Shown here: in pieces, positions 44,596 to 52,624 of the stretch | Numbering within the stretch: position 1 is the stretch's first letter | How the letters are laid out: every line of letters begins with the position of its first letter | Origin: Hymenobacter sp. GOD-10R | Lineage (GTDB): Bacteria; Bacteroidota; Bacteroidia; Cytophagales; Hymenobacteraceae | NCBI RefSeq assembly: GCF_035609205.1 | Contig: NZ_CP141184.1 | Coordinates: 1,488,001 to 1,552,000 of the forward strand | DNA length: 64,000 bases | Direction of reading: 5' to 3' | Position numbers and translations under genes: made by a program | Notes under the pieces: model-generated | Databases searched by the model: none | Told to the model about the DNA's origin: nothing | Seen by the model: only the letters and a program-made list of their open reading frames with translations

Positions 44596-45543
44596 TTACT
44601 TCAGCGTGAATGTTGTCTTACCAATCATGATGCCGCCTGAGTACAGCTCTACTGTGTGCAGACCGGTTTTGTAAGGAGCACCCTTAGCATACACGAATTG
44701 TACGGGCTGACGCGTATTGTCATACACGATATCCTGCTTCGCTGTGTAGAAGGCCTCGGCTCCATCGATCATGAACGTGCCGCCACCCGTGCTCAAGTTG
44801 TAGAGGGCTGAGCCGTCGGGTTCGATCAAGCGCATCATGATCTGTTTGGTTTCCTTGGGCGATACGTCGTTGCGAGCGATGTTGAAGGTAACTTTCACCT
44901 TCTCCACACGCTTAGCCTTGAACTCGTTGTCTTCGTCATCCTTCTCTTTGTTGCGGCTGTTGATGACTCCAACCTTGATGTTCTCCGCTTGCAGCCGTGA
45001 CGCAATGGTTACTTTCTCCGTCAACTCCTGGTTGGAGCGTACCACCGTGGAAATTGTGTCGGTGAGCTTGTTCTGGCGCTCCTTCAGGGTAGTTGTCTCC
45101 GTGTAAAGGGCCTCATTGTCTTGCTTCAGCTGAGCAATTTCGGCGTCTTTTGCTTTCAGTTGGCTTTCCAGGTTGGCGGCCCGCTGCTTGAAGCGCTGCT
45201 GGTCGGCAATAGAGAAGCTGCCTTTCTTGAAGGAGCGAAGCTTCAGCAAATCAGCATTGATAGAGGCAATCTTGGCTTCCAGCGAGTCGTTCGACTGGCC
45301 CATCGATTGTACCTCTTGGCTTTGCCGTTCAAAATCAGCTTTTAGCGTTTCAAACTGCTTGATTTGTTCTTCTAGCTTCGTGTCTTTCTCCTGCACCGTG
45401 GCAGTCAGTTGTTCATTCTGCTTGCCTTTCTGCTGATTCATGTAAATCAGCACAGCATTGATGCCCAACAAAACCAGAATCAAGGCTATCCAAAGTAAGG
45501 CCCGGTTGTTTTTCTGTGGTTCGGGGCTGGTGTTTTGTTCCAT
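44596..45543 (-). CDS. Membrane-anchored coiled-coil protein
   Basis: A 315-residue protein I cannot assign to a named family. After a short cytoplasmic start there is one membrane helix (about residues 15-34). A long coiled coil of roughly 150 residues follows (KLEEQIKQFETLKADF, LESQLKAKDAEIAQLKQ), then a C-terminal beta-rich domain of about 115 residues (VKVTFNIARNDV, ending MIGKTTFTLK). Homologous proteins occur widely in Cytophagales. A periplasmic structural or scaffold role is a guess from topology. The promoter at 45608-45638 is one of the best in the window. Confidence 0.8.
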   Translation of the reverse strand: MEQNTSPEPQKNNRALLWIALILVLLGINAVLIYMNQQKGKQNEQLTATVQEKDTKLEEQIKQFETLKADFERQSQEVQSMGQSNDSLEAKIASINADLLKLRSFKKGSFSIADQQRFKQRAANLESQLKAKDAEIAQLKQDNEALYTETTTLKERQNKLTDTISTVVRSNQELTEKVTIASRLQAENIKVGVINSRNKEKDDEDNEFKAKRVEKVKVTFNIARNDVSPKETKQIMMRLIEPDGSALYNLSTGGGTFMIDGAEAFYTAKQDIVYDNTRQPVQFVYAKGAPYKTGLHTVELYSGGIMIGKTTFTLK

Positions 45544-45607
45544 ATAAAAGGTGGGTGTTTAAATGAGTAAAGCCCGGAGTGTCCGGCTGGCGCATTACCT
45601 TTATTCG

Positions 45608-45638
45608 CAAAAATAAACGGATTAGCCGCCTACGCAAA
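45608..45638 (-). promoter_or_regulatory. promoter of the coiled-coil gene
   Basis: On the minus strand TTTG (45635-45638), an exact 19-nt spacer and TATTTTTG (45608-45615) match the Bacteroidota -33/-7 consensus fully. The leader is about 60 nt. Confidence 0.65.
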
Positions 45639-45663
45639 TTCATTACATAGTTACTAAATCCGG

Positions 45664-46269
45664 ATGAATTTGGATTTAACCCTTGATCCTGCCTACTGGA
45701 GCGGGCGTTATGCTGCGGGTCGTACCGAATGGGACGTGGGTGCTATAACGCCGCCACTGCGTGAATATTTTATGCAGCTAGGGGCTCCAGACCTCCGCCG
45801 GATTCTAATTCCGGGTGCTGGGAATAGCTATGAAGCTGAGTATCTGCATAGTTTAGGCTTCACGCAAATTTTCGTGGTGGATGTGGCACCAGAGCCACTT
45901 GAGGCATTTCAGGCCCGAATACCTAGCTTTCCGAAAGAGCATTTGCTGCTGCAAAACTTCTTTGCTTTGTCGGCGGAGCACCCCTACGATTTAATTGTAG
46001 AACAGACATTTTTTTGTGCATTGCCTCCTTCACAGCGTGTGGCTTATGCTGAAAAATGTTCTCAGCTGCTGCGCGAAGGTGGGACATTGATGGGGTTGCT
46101 CTTCGACGTAGATTTTGGACCTAGGCAAGAACCACCATTTGGCGGGAGCCGTGCTGAGTACGAAAGCTATTTTGCGCCTTACTTTGATTTCATTCACTTC
46201 GAGCAGGCGTACAACTCCATCAAGCCACGCCAAGGGCGCGAATTGTTTATCTGTTTGAAAAAGAAATAA
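45664..46269 (+). CDS. TPMT-family SAM-dependent methyltransferase
   Basis: A 201-residue class I methyltransferase of the thiopurine S-methyltransferase (TPMT) type. The family start YWSGRYAAGRTEWDVG is followed by the SAM-binding glycine motif ILIPGAGNSYEAEYLHSLG, an acidic motif VVDVAPEPL, and the EQTFFCALPP segment in place of the usual motif IV. Such bacterial TPMT-like enzymes methylate thiol, selenium, tellurium or halide substrates. The acceptor here is unknown. It is monocistronic, ending 112 nt before kdsA. Confidence 0.92.
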   Translation: MNLDLTLDPAYWSGRYAAGRTEWDVGAITPPLREYFMQLGAPDLRRILIPGAGNSYEAEYLHSLGFTQIFVVDVAPEPLEAFQARIPSFPKEHLLLQNFFALSAEHPYDLIVEQTFFCALPPSQRVAYAEKCSQLLREGGTLMGLLFDVDFGPRQEPPFGGSRAEYESYFAPYFDFIHFEQAYNSIKPRQGRELFICLKKK

Positions 46270-46381
46270 GCCTAGGTCTCTGTTGTAATGCATCGTTGCG
46301 TGAGCACCTAGCCCTAGCTTTTGCATCCGTATTGTTCAACGCAGCTCAGAAGCTCCTGCTTCGGGCTATAATCTTTCCTTC

Positions 46382-47245
46382 ATGTTTACTTCTCTCGCCG
46401 ACGCCCTCCCGCATTTTCGCAATACCAATTCTGGTCAGTTCTTCCTAATGGCTGGCCCTTGCGTGATAGAGGGCGAAGATATGGCGCTGCGGATAGCCGA
46501 ACGGGTGAAACACATCACCGATAAGCTGCAAATTCCCTACATCTTCAAAGGCTCTTACCGCAAGGCGAACCGCTCGCGCCTTGACTCATTTACCGGCATC
46601 GGTGACGAAACAGCCTTGCGCATCTTGCAGAAGGTCAGCAAAGAAATCGGAGTGCCCACCGTTACGGATATTCACGAAACCGGCGAAGCGGCCTTCGCGG
46701 CTGAGTATGTTGATGTGCTCCAGATTCCAGCTTTCCTGTGCCGACAAACCGATTTGTTGATTGCCGCAGCTAAAACGGGAAAAGTAGTCAACATCAAAAA
46801 AGGTCAATTTCTATCGGGGGAAGCAATGAAGTTTGCTGTCGATAAAGTGAAGCAGTCTGGCAACGAGCACGTCATCCTGACGGACCGAGGTAACTCCTTC
46901 GGGTATTCGGATTTGGTGGTCGATTTTCGCAACCTGCCGGAGATGCAAAGCTTTGGTGTGCCTGTGGTAATGGACGTGACTCATTCGTTGCAGCGCCCCA
47001 ACCAAGCTAGCGGGGTAACTGGGGGGCAACCCGCTCTGATTGAGACAATTGCTAAAGCTGCTATTGCGGTGGGTGCCGATGGATTGTTTATCGAAACTCA
47101 CCCTACGCCGGCCACTGCTAAGTCCGATGGTGCTAATATGTTGCCCCTAGATCAGCTAGAGCGCTTACTGGTAAAACTGACAAATATCCGACAAGCCTTA
47201 CAAGAAGAAGGAGGCGTAACCGACCTAGGAGTTTCGGGTCTGTAA
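46382..47245 (+). CDS. kdsA: 3-deoxy-8-phosphooctulonate synthase
   Basis: A 287-residue KdsA that condenses arabinose-5-phosphate with PEP to KDO-8-phosphate, a step towards the KDO sugar of LPS. The motifs AGPCVIEGED, FKGSYRKANRSR, LQIPAFLCRQTDLL, INIKKGQFLS (here VNIKKGQFLS), TDRGNSFGY, VMDVTHSLQRPN and GLFIETHP are all present. Length is usual. It is transcribed alone as far as can be seen. No hairpin terminator follows directly; the next 446 nt hold the structured locus 47293-47656. Confidence 0.96.
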   Translation: MFTSLADALPHFRNTNSGQFFLMAGPCVIEGEDMALRIAERVKHITDKLQIPYIFKGSYRKANRSRLDSFTGIGDETALRILQKVSKEIGVPTVTDIHETGEAAFAAEYVDVLQIPAFLCRQTDLLIAAAKTGKVVNIKKGQFLSGEAMKFAVDKVKQSGNEHVILTDRGNSFGYSDLVVDFRNLPEMQSFGVPVVMDVTHSLQRPNQASGVTGGQPALIETIAKAAIAVGADGLFIETHPTPATAKSDGANMLPLDQLERLLVKLTNIRQALQEEGGVTDLGVSGL

Positions 47246-47292
47246 ATGCCGATTATTCAATTTTGTTGTCCGTTTTTTGCCAAAACATACCG

Positions 47293-47300
47293 TATATTTG
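47293..47300 (+). promoter_or_regulatory. -7 box of the plus-strand RNA candidate
   Basis: TATATTTG is an exact TAnnTTTG box. Possible TTG -33 elements lie at 24 nt (47266-47268) and 13 nt (47277-47279) spacing; neither is ideal. Confidence 0.4.
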
Positions 47301-47306
47301 TTTCGT

Positions 47307-47560
47307 TGAAAACGAAAGTAGCAGGAAGCTAATGCCCCCTGCTACCGTTCTGCTAGGGACCAAATAGGAGATATAAACCTCCTACTCCTCCCAAAGCGGC
47401 CAGTACCTTCACCAAGAAGGTAGTGGTAACCTGGATGGAGAATCGGAAACGAAGCCCATCCAAGTCTGTACGACCCTTACCCATATACCAGTGGATTTGA
47501 GGGTGGCTCACACACCCACTTATCCCGAAGCCCGTGCTCACAACACGGGCTTCACTGTTT
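47307..47560 (+). ncRNA. candidate structured antisense RNA (type I antitoxin-like)
   Basis: About 250 nt between an exact -7 box and a terminator-like hairpin with a T-tract. It can form a row of hairpins: GTAGCAGG/CCTGCTAC, TAGGAG/CTCCTA, TACCTTC/GAAGGTA, a GGATGG/CCATCC stem capped by TCG-GAAA-CGA (a GNRA tetraloop only on this strand), GGGTG/CACCC, and a final GAAGCCCGTG/CACGGGCTTC stem (47527-47553) followed by ACTGTTTT. It fully overlaps a small ORF on the other strand. It does not match 4.5S, 6S, tmRNA or RNase P signatures that I know. Presence as an RNA is an inference. Confidence 0.4.
47353..47484 (-). CDS. 43-codon ORF for a small hydrophobic peptide (candidate type I toxin-like)
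   Basis: A 43-residue peptide from the ATG at 47484. The basic N-terminus (MGKGRTDLDGLRFRF) is followed by one hydrophobic helix of about 20 residues (VTTTFLVKVLAALGGVGG and onward), ending LYLLFGP. A GTG start 19 codons upstream is possible. It has an exact -7 box at 47609-47616, a leader of about 118 nt with two strong hairpins, and a stem (47318-47345) followed by TTTCGTTTTC just past the stop. Size and topology resemble type I toxins. I do not recognise a family; it could also be a chance frame across an RNA gene. Confidence 0.35.
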   Translation of the reverse strand: MGKGRTDLDGLRFRFSIQVTTTFLVKVLAALGGVGGLYLLFGP

Positions 47561-47577
47561 TAAAAGCTTAAAACAGT
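47554..47577. repeat. 10-bp perfect hairpin in the small-ORF leader
   Basis: ACTGTTTTAA / TTAAAACAGT with an AAGC loop, stacked directly on the 47527-47553 hairpin. It would lie near the 5' end of the minus-strand transcript. Confidence 0.6.
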
Positions 47578-47608
47578 CGTGTTGGCGGGGTGACAACCGT
47601 ACGCTTGC

Positions 47609-47616
47609 CAAATATA
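47609..47616 (-). promoter_or_regulatory. -7 box for the small hydrophobic ORF
   Basis: TATATTTG on the minus strand, an exact TAnnTTTG box; the -33 element is not clear. Confidence 0.4.
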
Positions 47617-47635
47617 CTGGCATTTACGGCATTTG

Positions 47636-47656
47636 TTTGCTATTTATAATAGCAAA
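47636..47656. terminator. hairpin downstream of the O-methyltransferase gene
   Basis: TTTGCTATT / AATAGCAAA with a 3-nt loop, about 35 nt beyond the methyltransferase stop at 47692. AT-rich and without a long T-run, so termination is only likely. Confidence 0.4.
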
Positions 47657-47691
47657 ATTTATTTGAAGGGTTTCCGCGCTGTTCTTCGTAC

Positions 47692-48522
47692 CTAGGCTGA
47701 CAAGCTGCGCGTACGATTCATGATTTTATCCAGCACATTATCGAACCGCAAACGGAAGTGCTGCTTTGGCTGATTCTTGCGAAAGAACACCAATCCCACA
47801 AAGAATAAATCGATGGTAAGCATAACCGTGGGGTGCGCTTTGATGGTTTCCCAAGCACGCGTCATGTCTTCCGACCAATGAATGTCATCTAGCACAAAGA
47901 CGCTATGGTCAGTGCGATAGAGGAGAAGTTGCTCGAAGTAGCGCACAGTGGGCTCGTAGCGATGATTGCCATCGAAGAAGGCAAAGTCAATAGGCCCTGT
48001 CAGATTCTTGATGGTAGGAGCTAGGGTCGCATCGAGGTTACCCTCTACAAGCTTGATATTCTTCAGGCCTATCTCCTGGAAAGTTTGTTGGGCAATGGCG
48101 GCGGTTTGAGGGCAGCCTTCAAACGTAATAACCTGCGCCCGTGAATTGGCCGCTGCTAGGTAAGCGGTCGTCAAGCCGAGGGAAGTACCTAGCTCTAGCA
48201 CGATACGTGGCTGGAAGTGGTTAACCAGCCGAAATAACAGCTGTCCAAACTGACGTGGCTTAGCGGCTGTGCGGGCAATATCTCCCACGCGGCGCTGTTG
48301 CCCGGCACCTGTGTGCGAACCAGCGCCAAAGTCCCGGACCGATATCGTATCGGTGCGCTTACGCAACGCTCTGCGTCTGGCCTCAATGGACGCGTAGGAC
48401 GCGTAGAAGCCATCATGCTGGATGACATCATTGTAGAGCGCAAAAACGAACGGGGAATGCAGCCCATGTGCATTCCCCGAGCGGAACAAAAACTGTACGT
48501 ACTGAAGTGCTTGGTAGAGCAA
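47692..48522 (-). CDS. Class I SAM-dependent methyltransferase
   Basis: A 276-residue methyltransferase of the Methyltransf_24/O-methyltransferase type. The first 100 residues are a family-specific N-terminal region (HGLHSPFVFALYNDVI). The SAM-binding motif VLELGTSLGLTTAYLA lies near residue 112, then VITFEGCPQTAAIAQ, the acidic FAFFDGNHRYEP motif and FVLDDIHWSEDMTRAW. This layout is common in Bacteroidota. The acceptor is unknown. It is monocistronic; the -7-like box TAGTTTTG at 48553-48560 is a possible promoter. Confidence 0.9.
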   Translation of the reverse strand: MLYQALQYVQFLFRSGNAHGLHSPFVFALYNDVIQHDGFYASYASIEARRRALRKRTDTISVRDFGAGSHTGAGQQRRVGDIARTAAKPRQFGQLLFRLVNHFQPRIVLELGTSLGLTTAYLAAANSRAQVITFEGCPQTAAIAQQTFQEIGLKNIKLVEGNLDATLAPTIKNLTGPIDFAFFDGNHRYEPTVRYFEQLLLYRTDHSVFVLDDIHWSEDMTRAWETIKAHPTVMLTIDLFFVGLVFFRKNQPKQHFRLRFDNVLDKIMNRTRSLSA

Positions 48523-48608
48523 GAAATTAAATAGCTAAATGGCTGGGTCGTTCAAAACTACTGGTTAAAACGATCCATCATCATGTACCTAGCTAGTTAC
48601 CCTAAAAC

Positions 48609-48995
48609 TTAGTTTAGACGGTACGGAACAACCAGGGTGAATTCAGGGATTTCCACCATGAATGTACGGCCATCCACGAGGCGTTCCATCTGATACGTGC
48701 CACGCATCTTACCTAGGCCGCTCTTGAGGTTGCAGCCCGATACGTACTGGTGAGAATCGCCGGGCTCTAAGCTAGGCTGTTGACCCACCACGCCTTCTCC
48801 TTCTACTTCGCGTACAACACCATTGGCATCGTAGATGTACCAATGACGGCGGAGTAGCTTTACTGTGTATTCGCTGTTATTCTGAATATCAATTTTGTAG
48901 GCGAATACGTAATGTTCCTGGCTAGGGCTGGAATAGTCGGGCAGATAATTCGTTGTGACGCTAACCGTGACGCCTTGTGTGGTCGTGGTATTCAT
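48609..48995 (-). CDS. apaG: ApaG domain protein
   Basis: A 128-residue ApaG (DUF525), a single fibronectin-type-III-like beta-sandwich. The family pattern is clear: GVTVSVTTNYLPDYS, FAYKIDIQNNSEYTVKLLRRHWYIYDANG, VVGQQPSLEPGDSHQYVSGC and GKMRGTYQM. In enterobacteria mutations in apaG affect cobalt and magnesium efflux; the direct role is unclear. I start at the ATG at 48995 (MNTTTTQG) instead of one three codons upstream, which matches the usual length. Confidence 0.94.
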   Translation of the reverse strand: MNTTTTQGVTVSVTTNYLPDYSSPSQEHYVFAYKIDIQNNSEYTVKLLRRHWYIYDANGVVREVEGEGVVGQQPSLEPGDSHQYVSGCNLKSGLGKMRGTYQMERLVDGRTFMVEIPEFTLVVPYRLN

Positions 48996-49104
48996 GGCTC
49001 TCATTCAATTCTGTGAGGGACAAACAGCCGTGGCCGAAATTTGGTTTATCTACGCAGCTCAGCACCAAAAAGGCCAGCTGTCATCGTAAAAAATTAAATT
49101 CCCT

Positions 49105-49770
49105 ATGTCTGTAAAGATAGAAGAAAGCTGGCAGCGTGTACTACAGGACGAGTTTGAAAAGCCCTATTTTCAACATTTGACTGCCTTTGTGCGCGGCGAG
49201 TACGCCACAGCAACTGTTTATCCGCCTGGCCCTCAGATCTTTCATGCGTTTGAGGCCTGTCCCTTCGACCAGACGAAAGTGGTCATCCTGGGTCAGGACC
49301 CCTATCATGGCAAGGGGCAAGCACATGGTTTGTCTTTCTCCGTCGCCCATGGCGTGCGCACGCCGCCTTCGCTCCAAAATATCTTTAAAGAGCTACACGA
49401 AGACCTACCCGGCACACCACCTGCCCCAGATGGCAACCTGGATCGTTGGGCCAAGCAGGGTGTTCTGTTGCTTAATGCTACCCTCACCGTCCGGGCGGGC
49501 GAGCCAGGTTCCCACCAGAAAAAAGGCTGGGAGCAGTTCACCGATGCTGTTATTCAAAAAATCTCTGACCAGAAAGAGCACGTCGTGTTCATCCTATGGG
49601 GAGCTTACGCGCAAAAGAAGGGTGAAATGATTGATGGCCGTAAGCACTTAGTGCTCAAAGCAGCCCATCCCTCGCCCTACGCCGCCGATCGTGGATTTTT
49701 TGGCTCGCGTCCGTTTAGCAAAACCAATGCTTACTTAGAGCAGCACAACGAAGCTCCCATCCAGTGGTAA
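49105..49770 (+). CDS. ung: Uracil-DNA glycosylase
   Basis: A 221-residue family 1 uracil-DNA glycosylase that removes uracil from DNA as the first step of base excision repair. The water-activating Asp is in LGQDPYHGKGQAHGLSFSV, the LLLNATLTVRAGEPGSH segment binds DNA, and the catalytic His with the leucine-loop region is HPSPYAADRGFFGSRPFS. Length is normal. It is monocistronic and ends at a strong terminator shared with lepB. Confidence 0.97.
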   Translation: MSVKIEESWQRVLQDEFEKPYFQHLTAFVRGEYATATVYPPGPQIFHAFEACPFDQTKVVILGQDPYHGKGQAHGLSFSVAHGVRTPPSLQNIFKELHEDLPGTPPAPDGNLDRWAKQGVLLLNATLTVRAGEPGSHQKKGWEQFTDAVIQKISDQKEHVVFILWGAYAQKKGEMIDGRKHLVLKAAHPSPYAADRGFFGSRPFSKTNAYLEQHNEAPIQW

Positions 49771-49778
49771 GAATATCC

Positions 49779-49828
49779 TAGGTCCACAAAAAAGGCGCTC
49801 TATACAGAGCGCCTTTTTTGTGGACCTA
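49779..49828. terminator. 23-bp perfect hairpin, convergent terminator
   Basis: The arms 49779-49801 and 49806-49828 are perfect complements over 23 nt with an ATAC loop; core AAAAAAGGCGCTCT / AGAGCGCCTTTTTT. It serves ung and lepB. Confidence 0.92.
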
Positions 49829-49840
49829 GATTGGTTGGAG

Positions 49841-51013
49841 TTAGTCGATCAGGTTAAACAAACGGCTCCAGCGAATCTTGTGGAAGAAGTCGGCATAGGG
49901 ATCTACTGAAAGCCAGATAAGTACGGCTTTGCCCACAATATGATCCTCGGGTACAAAACCCCAATAGCGTGAGTCAAGCGAATCATGGCGGTTATCGCCC
50001 ATCATGAAGTAGTAGTTCTGCTTGAAGGTATAGCTCTTGAGCGGCTGACCATTCTGCGTGATTACACCGTTGATTACCGATACACCCTCATTGTGCTCAT
50101 AGCGCAGAATGATCTTCTCGTAAATCGGCGAGTTCTCCGGAGTGATTTGTACCGTTTGTCCTTTTTTGGGAAGCTGCAGTGGGCCGTAGTTATCACGGTT
50201 CCAGTTGAACTTGGCTGGGGAGCTAGGCTGGCTGTGTGGGTAGTCAGGGTTGTTCGGGAATACATCGGGCTCTGCCTGACCTGCCGGGCTCTTATCCTGC
50301 ACCACCCCCTTGATAAAGGACTGTTGCTTGAAGTAAGCGGCCGTCGTCGGTGTAGCATCGATCATGTAGGCCGGGCCAAACTGCGTGTACTGCGGTTGCG
50401 GAACACCCGTAGCAGTATTATTGAAGTCCGTGACACCTTGGTCTTTGAAGATCTTATCTCGGATGGGCTCGTTTACTTGTAAGAAGTAACGGTTCTGGCT
50501 CTGGGGTGGGTTGTTCATGGGCTTGCCATTCACAAACACCTGTGTATCCTTTATTTCCAATACATCACCGGCCACGGCTACACAACGCTTGATATAGTTG
50601 GTGCGCAAGTCGGCTGGGTGTTGGCTCTCAAAAGGAACGTTGAAGACTACTACGTCGCCTTTCTTGATTTCCGAGAAGCCAGGCAGACGATAGGAAGGCA
50701 ACTGAATAGCATCGGAGTAGCTCTTCATATCGGTTCCCCAGAGTGTCTGGTGCGTGAGCGGTACCTGTAAGGGTGTTTGGGGCGTGCGCGGGCCATAGTG
50801 CAGCTTGCTCACAAACAAGTAATCGCCGACCAACAGCGAGTGCTCCATAGAAGGCGTCGGGATGGTGTACGCTTCAAAGGTGGCCCAACGAATGAGAGTA
50901 GCCGCCACGACGGCAAAGAGAATGGCATCGCCCCATTCCCGAAAGAAACCCTTTGGCTTTTTGATGGGAGGAGGGGGCGTAGCAGTGCGTTGTTCCCAGG
51001 ATTGTACAGCCAT
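49841..51013 (-). CDS. lepB: Signal peptidase I
   Basis: A 390-residue signal peptidase I that cleaves Sec signal peptides at the outer face of the inner membrane. The N-terminal membrane helix (about 25-45) is followed by the catalytic serine motif PTPSMEHSLLVGDYLFVSK. The catalytic lysine lies in TNYIKRCVAVAGD, and the MMGDNRHDSLDSRYWG box is near the end. A large insertion (about 190-290) is typical of Bacteroidota LepB. I use the ATG at 51013; a start seven codons upstream is possible. It is the last gene of the par-dapB-lepB block, 162 nt past dapB. Confidence 0.95.
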   Translation of the reverse strand: MAVQSWEQRTATPPPPIKKPKGFFREWGDAILFAVVAATLIRWATFEAYTIPTPSMEHSLLVGDYLFVSKLHYGPRTPQTPLQVPLTHQTLWGTDMKSYSDAIQLPSYRLPGFSEIKKGDVVVFNVPFESQHPADLRTNYIKRCVAVAGDVLEIKDTQVFVNGKPMNNPPQSQNRYFLQVNEPIRDKIFKDQGVTDFNNTATGVPQPQYTQFGPAYMIDATPTTAAYFKQQSFIKGVVQDKSPAGQAEPDVFPNNPDYPHSQPSSPAKFNWNRDNYGPLQLPKKGQTVQITPENSPIYEKIILRYEHNEGVSVINGVITQNGQPLKSYTFKQNYYFMMGDNRHDSLDSRYWGFVPEDHIVGKAVLIWLSVDPYADFFHKIRWSRLFNLID

Positions 51014-51175
51014 ATCGTTGTGCGTGGAAAGCAAATAAAATAAGGCCCGGGCGCACCGGACCGTAGATGGTAAATATCAACTTATTTACGCGAATGTCGC
51101 GTAACCTCTAGTTAGCCCTGATGGATAACTACACTCGTTCCAACCAGTGATACAAAAACGCACGTCGCGCTAACG

Positions 51176-51895
51176 TTACAGCCCGAGCAGTTCCTTCATC
51201 CCAAATACTCCTTGCCGGCCTGGTAGCCACTCTGCCGCCAGCAGCGCGCCTTGCACAAATCCATCTCGGGAGAAAGCTTCATGCTTAAGCTCGATAGAAT
51301 CTACGGCAGAGGTGTAGGTGACGATGTGGGTACCAACTACTTGGCCTATACGCTCCGAAAGTACCGCTAGTTCTTGCGGCGCTTGCGTGGGTTCGTTGCG
51401 CCATGTTGTTTTCGCCGGAAAGTGCTTGATGATGCCTTCCGCCGCAGTGAGTGCCGTGCCGCTAGGCTGGTCTACTTTCTGGGTGTGATGGATCTCCTTC
51501 ACTTGCACATCGTAGCCCCCAAATTGGTGCATTTTGGCGGCAATGTATTCGTTGAAGTGAAAGAACAGGTTCACGCCGACACTGTAGTTGGACGCGTAAA
51601 ATAAGGCGCCACCCGTTTGTTGTACTAGGGCCGTGGCCTCCGAAAAGTGGTGTAGCCACCCCGTCGACCCGCAGACGACGGGAATGCCTTGCCGCAAACA
51701 CGTCATGACATTGCCAAAAGCCGAATCAGGGTGCGTAAACTCAATAGCCGCGTCAACGGTAGTCGAATCGAAATCAGTTATGCTTACACCTGGGTGGGTA
51801 GGGTCTACGATACCGGCAATCTGGTGGCCGCGAGCCACGGCTTGGGCTTCAATTGCCTTGCCCATTTTGCCGTAGCCAATCAGCAGCAGCTTCAT
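51176..51895 (-). CDS. dapB: 4-hydroxy-tetrahydrodipicolinate reductase
   Basis: A 239-residue DapB that reduces (hydroxy)dihydrodipicolinate in the diaminopimelate/lysine route, feeding peptidoglycan cross-links. The NAD(P)H-binding start LLIGYGKMGKAIE, the ASNYSVGVNLFFHF segment and the catalytic HHTQKVDQPSGTAL motif (Lys, Ser-Gly-Thr) are visible. It is translationally coupled to the DUF5683 gene by a four-base ATGA overlap. Confidence 0.96.
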   Translation of the reverse strand: MKLLLIGYGKMGKAIEAQAVARGHQIAGIVDPTHPGVSITDFDSTTVDAAIEFTHPDSAFGNVMTCLRQGIPVVCGSTGWLHHFSEATALVQQTGGALFYASNYSVGVNLFFHFNEYIAAKMHQFGGYDVQVKEIHHTQKVDQPSGTALTAAEGIIKHFPAKTTWRNEPTQAPQELAVLSERIGQVVGTHIVTYTSAVDSIELKHEAFSRDGFVQGALLAAEWLPGRQGVFGMKELLGL

Positions 51896-52617
51896 TTAGT
51901 TGAGCGTTTAGAATTCAAATTAAGCGTAAGAGCCACGCCGGGCATCGGCAACGCCGAGGGCATGGGAATAAGCGTAGGATACCACTGCAGACTAAGATCG
52001 TCGCTGACATCAAAGTCGCTCAAGTGAGCATCGACAATAGCGTCTAGAGCTGTAATGCCATACACGACAAGCGTATAAGCAATAAATCGGTCGCGCCAGC
52101 CTCGGTAGAAGGCTAAACCCGTAAACACGTTGGCCTGCGAAGTTTCTAACTTTGATCGAGGACCCGTGTCAGTTGCGTTCGTGCCCGTTGCCAGCCAAAT
52201 TTTATAGCTATTAGAATACTCCTTGAAACGGGCCTGATAGAAAAACTCTGCTGCCGTTACCGCCCCAACACCGCCATACACGAGTGGCAGCTTCCAGTAG
52301 CTGTGGTTATAGATTTGACCGCCACCGGGCAGGATGAGCGACAGTAGGCCAGCCTTCGCCGGTTTCGTTAGCCGGAAGAATAGCAGCCGCTCTGTACGAC
52401 GTGCCGAATCAGCGGCCGTATCTTTCTTGCGCTTCGCGATGGGGCGGCCCTGAGCCGTGTCCGGGACACCACTCAGGTTGTTGTTGCCTAAGTTATTCCC
52501 AAGAGAGTTTCCTAGGGTGCCCCCAGGGAAGTTGGTAGTTTGGGCAGAACAAGGGCGAGCCAATAAGGCTAAGCACAACCCCAATGAAATACCAATACCA
52601 CGAAGCACAGCTTTCAT
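51892..52617 (-). CDS. DUF5683 domain-containing membrane protein
   Basis: A 241-residue DUF5683 protein, a Bacteroidota family found between parB and dapB. The ATG at 52617 gives a signal peptide (MKAVLRGIGISLGLC... ending SAQT). A low-complexity Asn/Gly/Leu stretch is followed by the domain (about 105-230) with SLILPGGGQIYNHSYWKLPLVYGG, two short membrane segments and FYRGWRDRFIAYTLVVYGI. The function is unknown. It begins 7 nt after parB and overlaps dapB, so it is in the operon. Confidence 0.88.
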   Translation of the reverse strand: MKAVLRGIGISLGLCLALLARPCSAQTTNFPGGTLGNSLGNNLGNNNLSGVPDTAQGRPIAKRKKDTAADSARRTERLLFFRLTKPAKAGLLSLILPGGGQIYNHSYWKLPLVYGGVGAVTAAEFFYQARFKEYSNSYKIWLATGTNATDTGPRSKLETSQANVFTGLAFYRGWRDRFIAYTLVVYGITALDAIVDAHLSDFDVSDDLSLQWYPTLIPMPSALPMPGVALTLNLNSKRSTK

Positions 52618-52624
52618 ACGTAAG

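Noticed and set aside
47353..47541. Longer 62-codon reading of the small ORF from a GTG at 47541
   Set aside because: The extra 19 residues run through the strong 47527-47553 hairpin, which is better explained as leader or terminator; the ATG at 47484 gives a cleaner peptide.
47307..47560. tmRNA, 4.5S/SRP, 6S or RNase P RNA
   Set aside because: I find no tRNA-like ends, no SRP apical loop, no RNase P core strands, and no pairing of the two ends as in 6S RNA.
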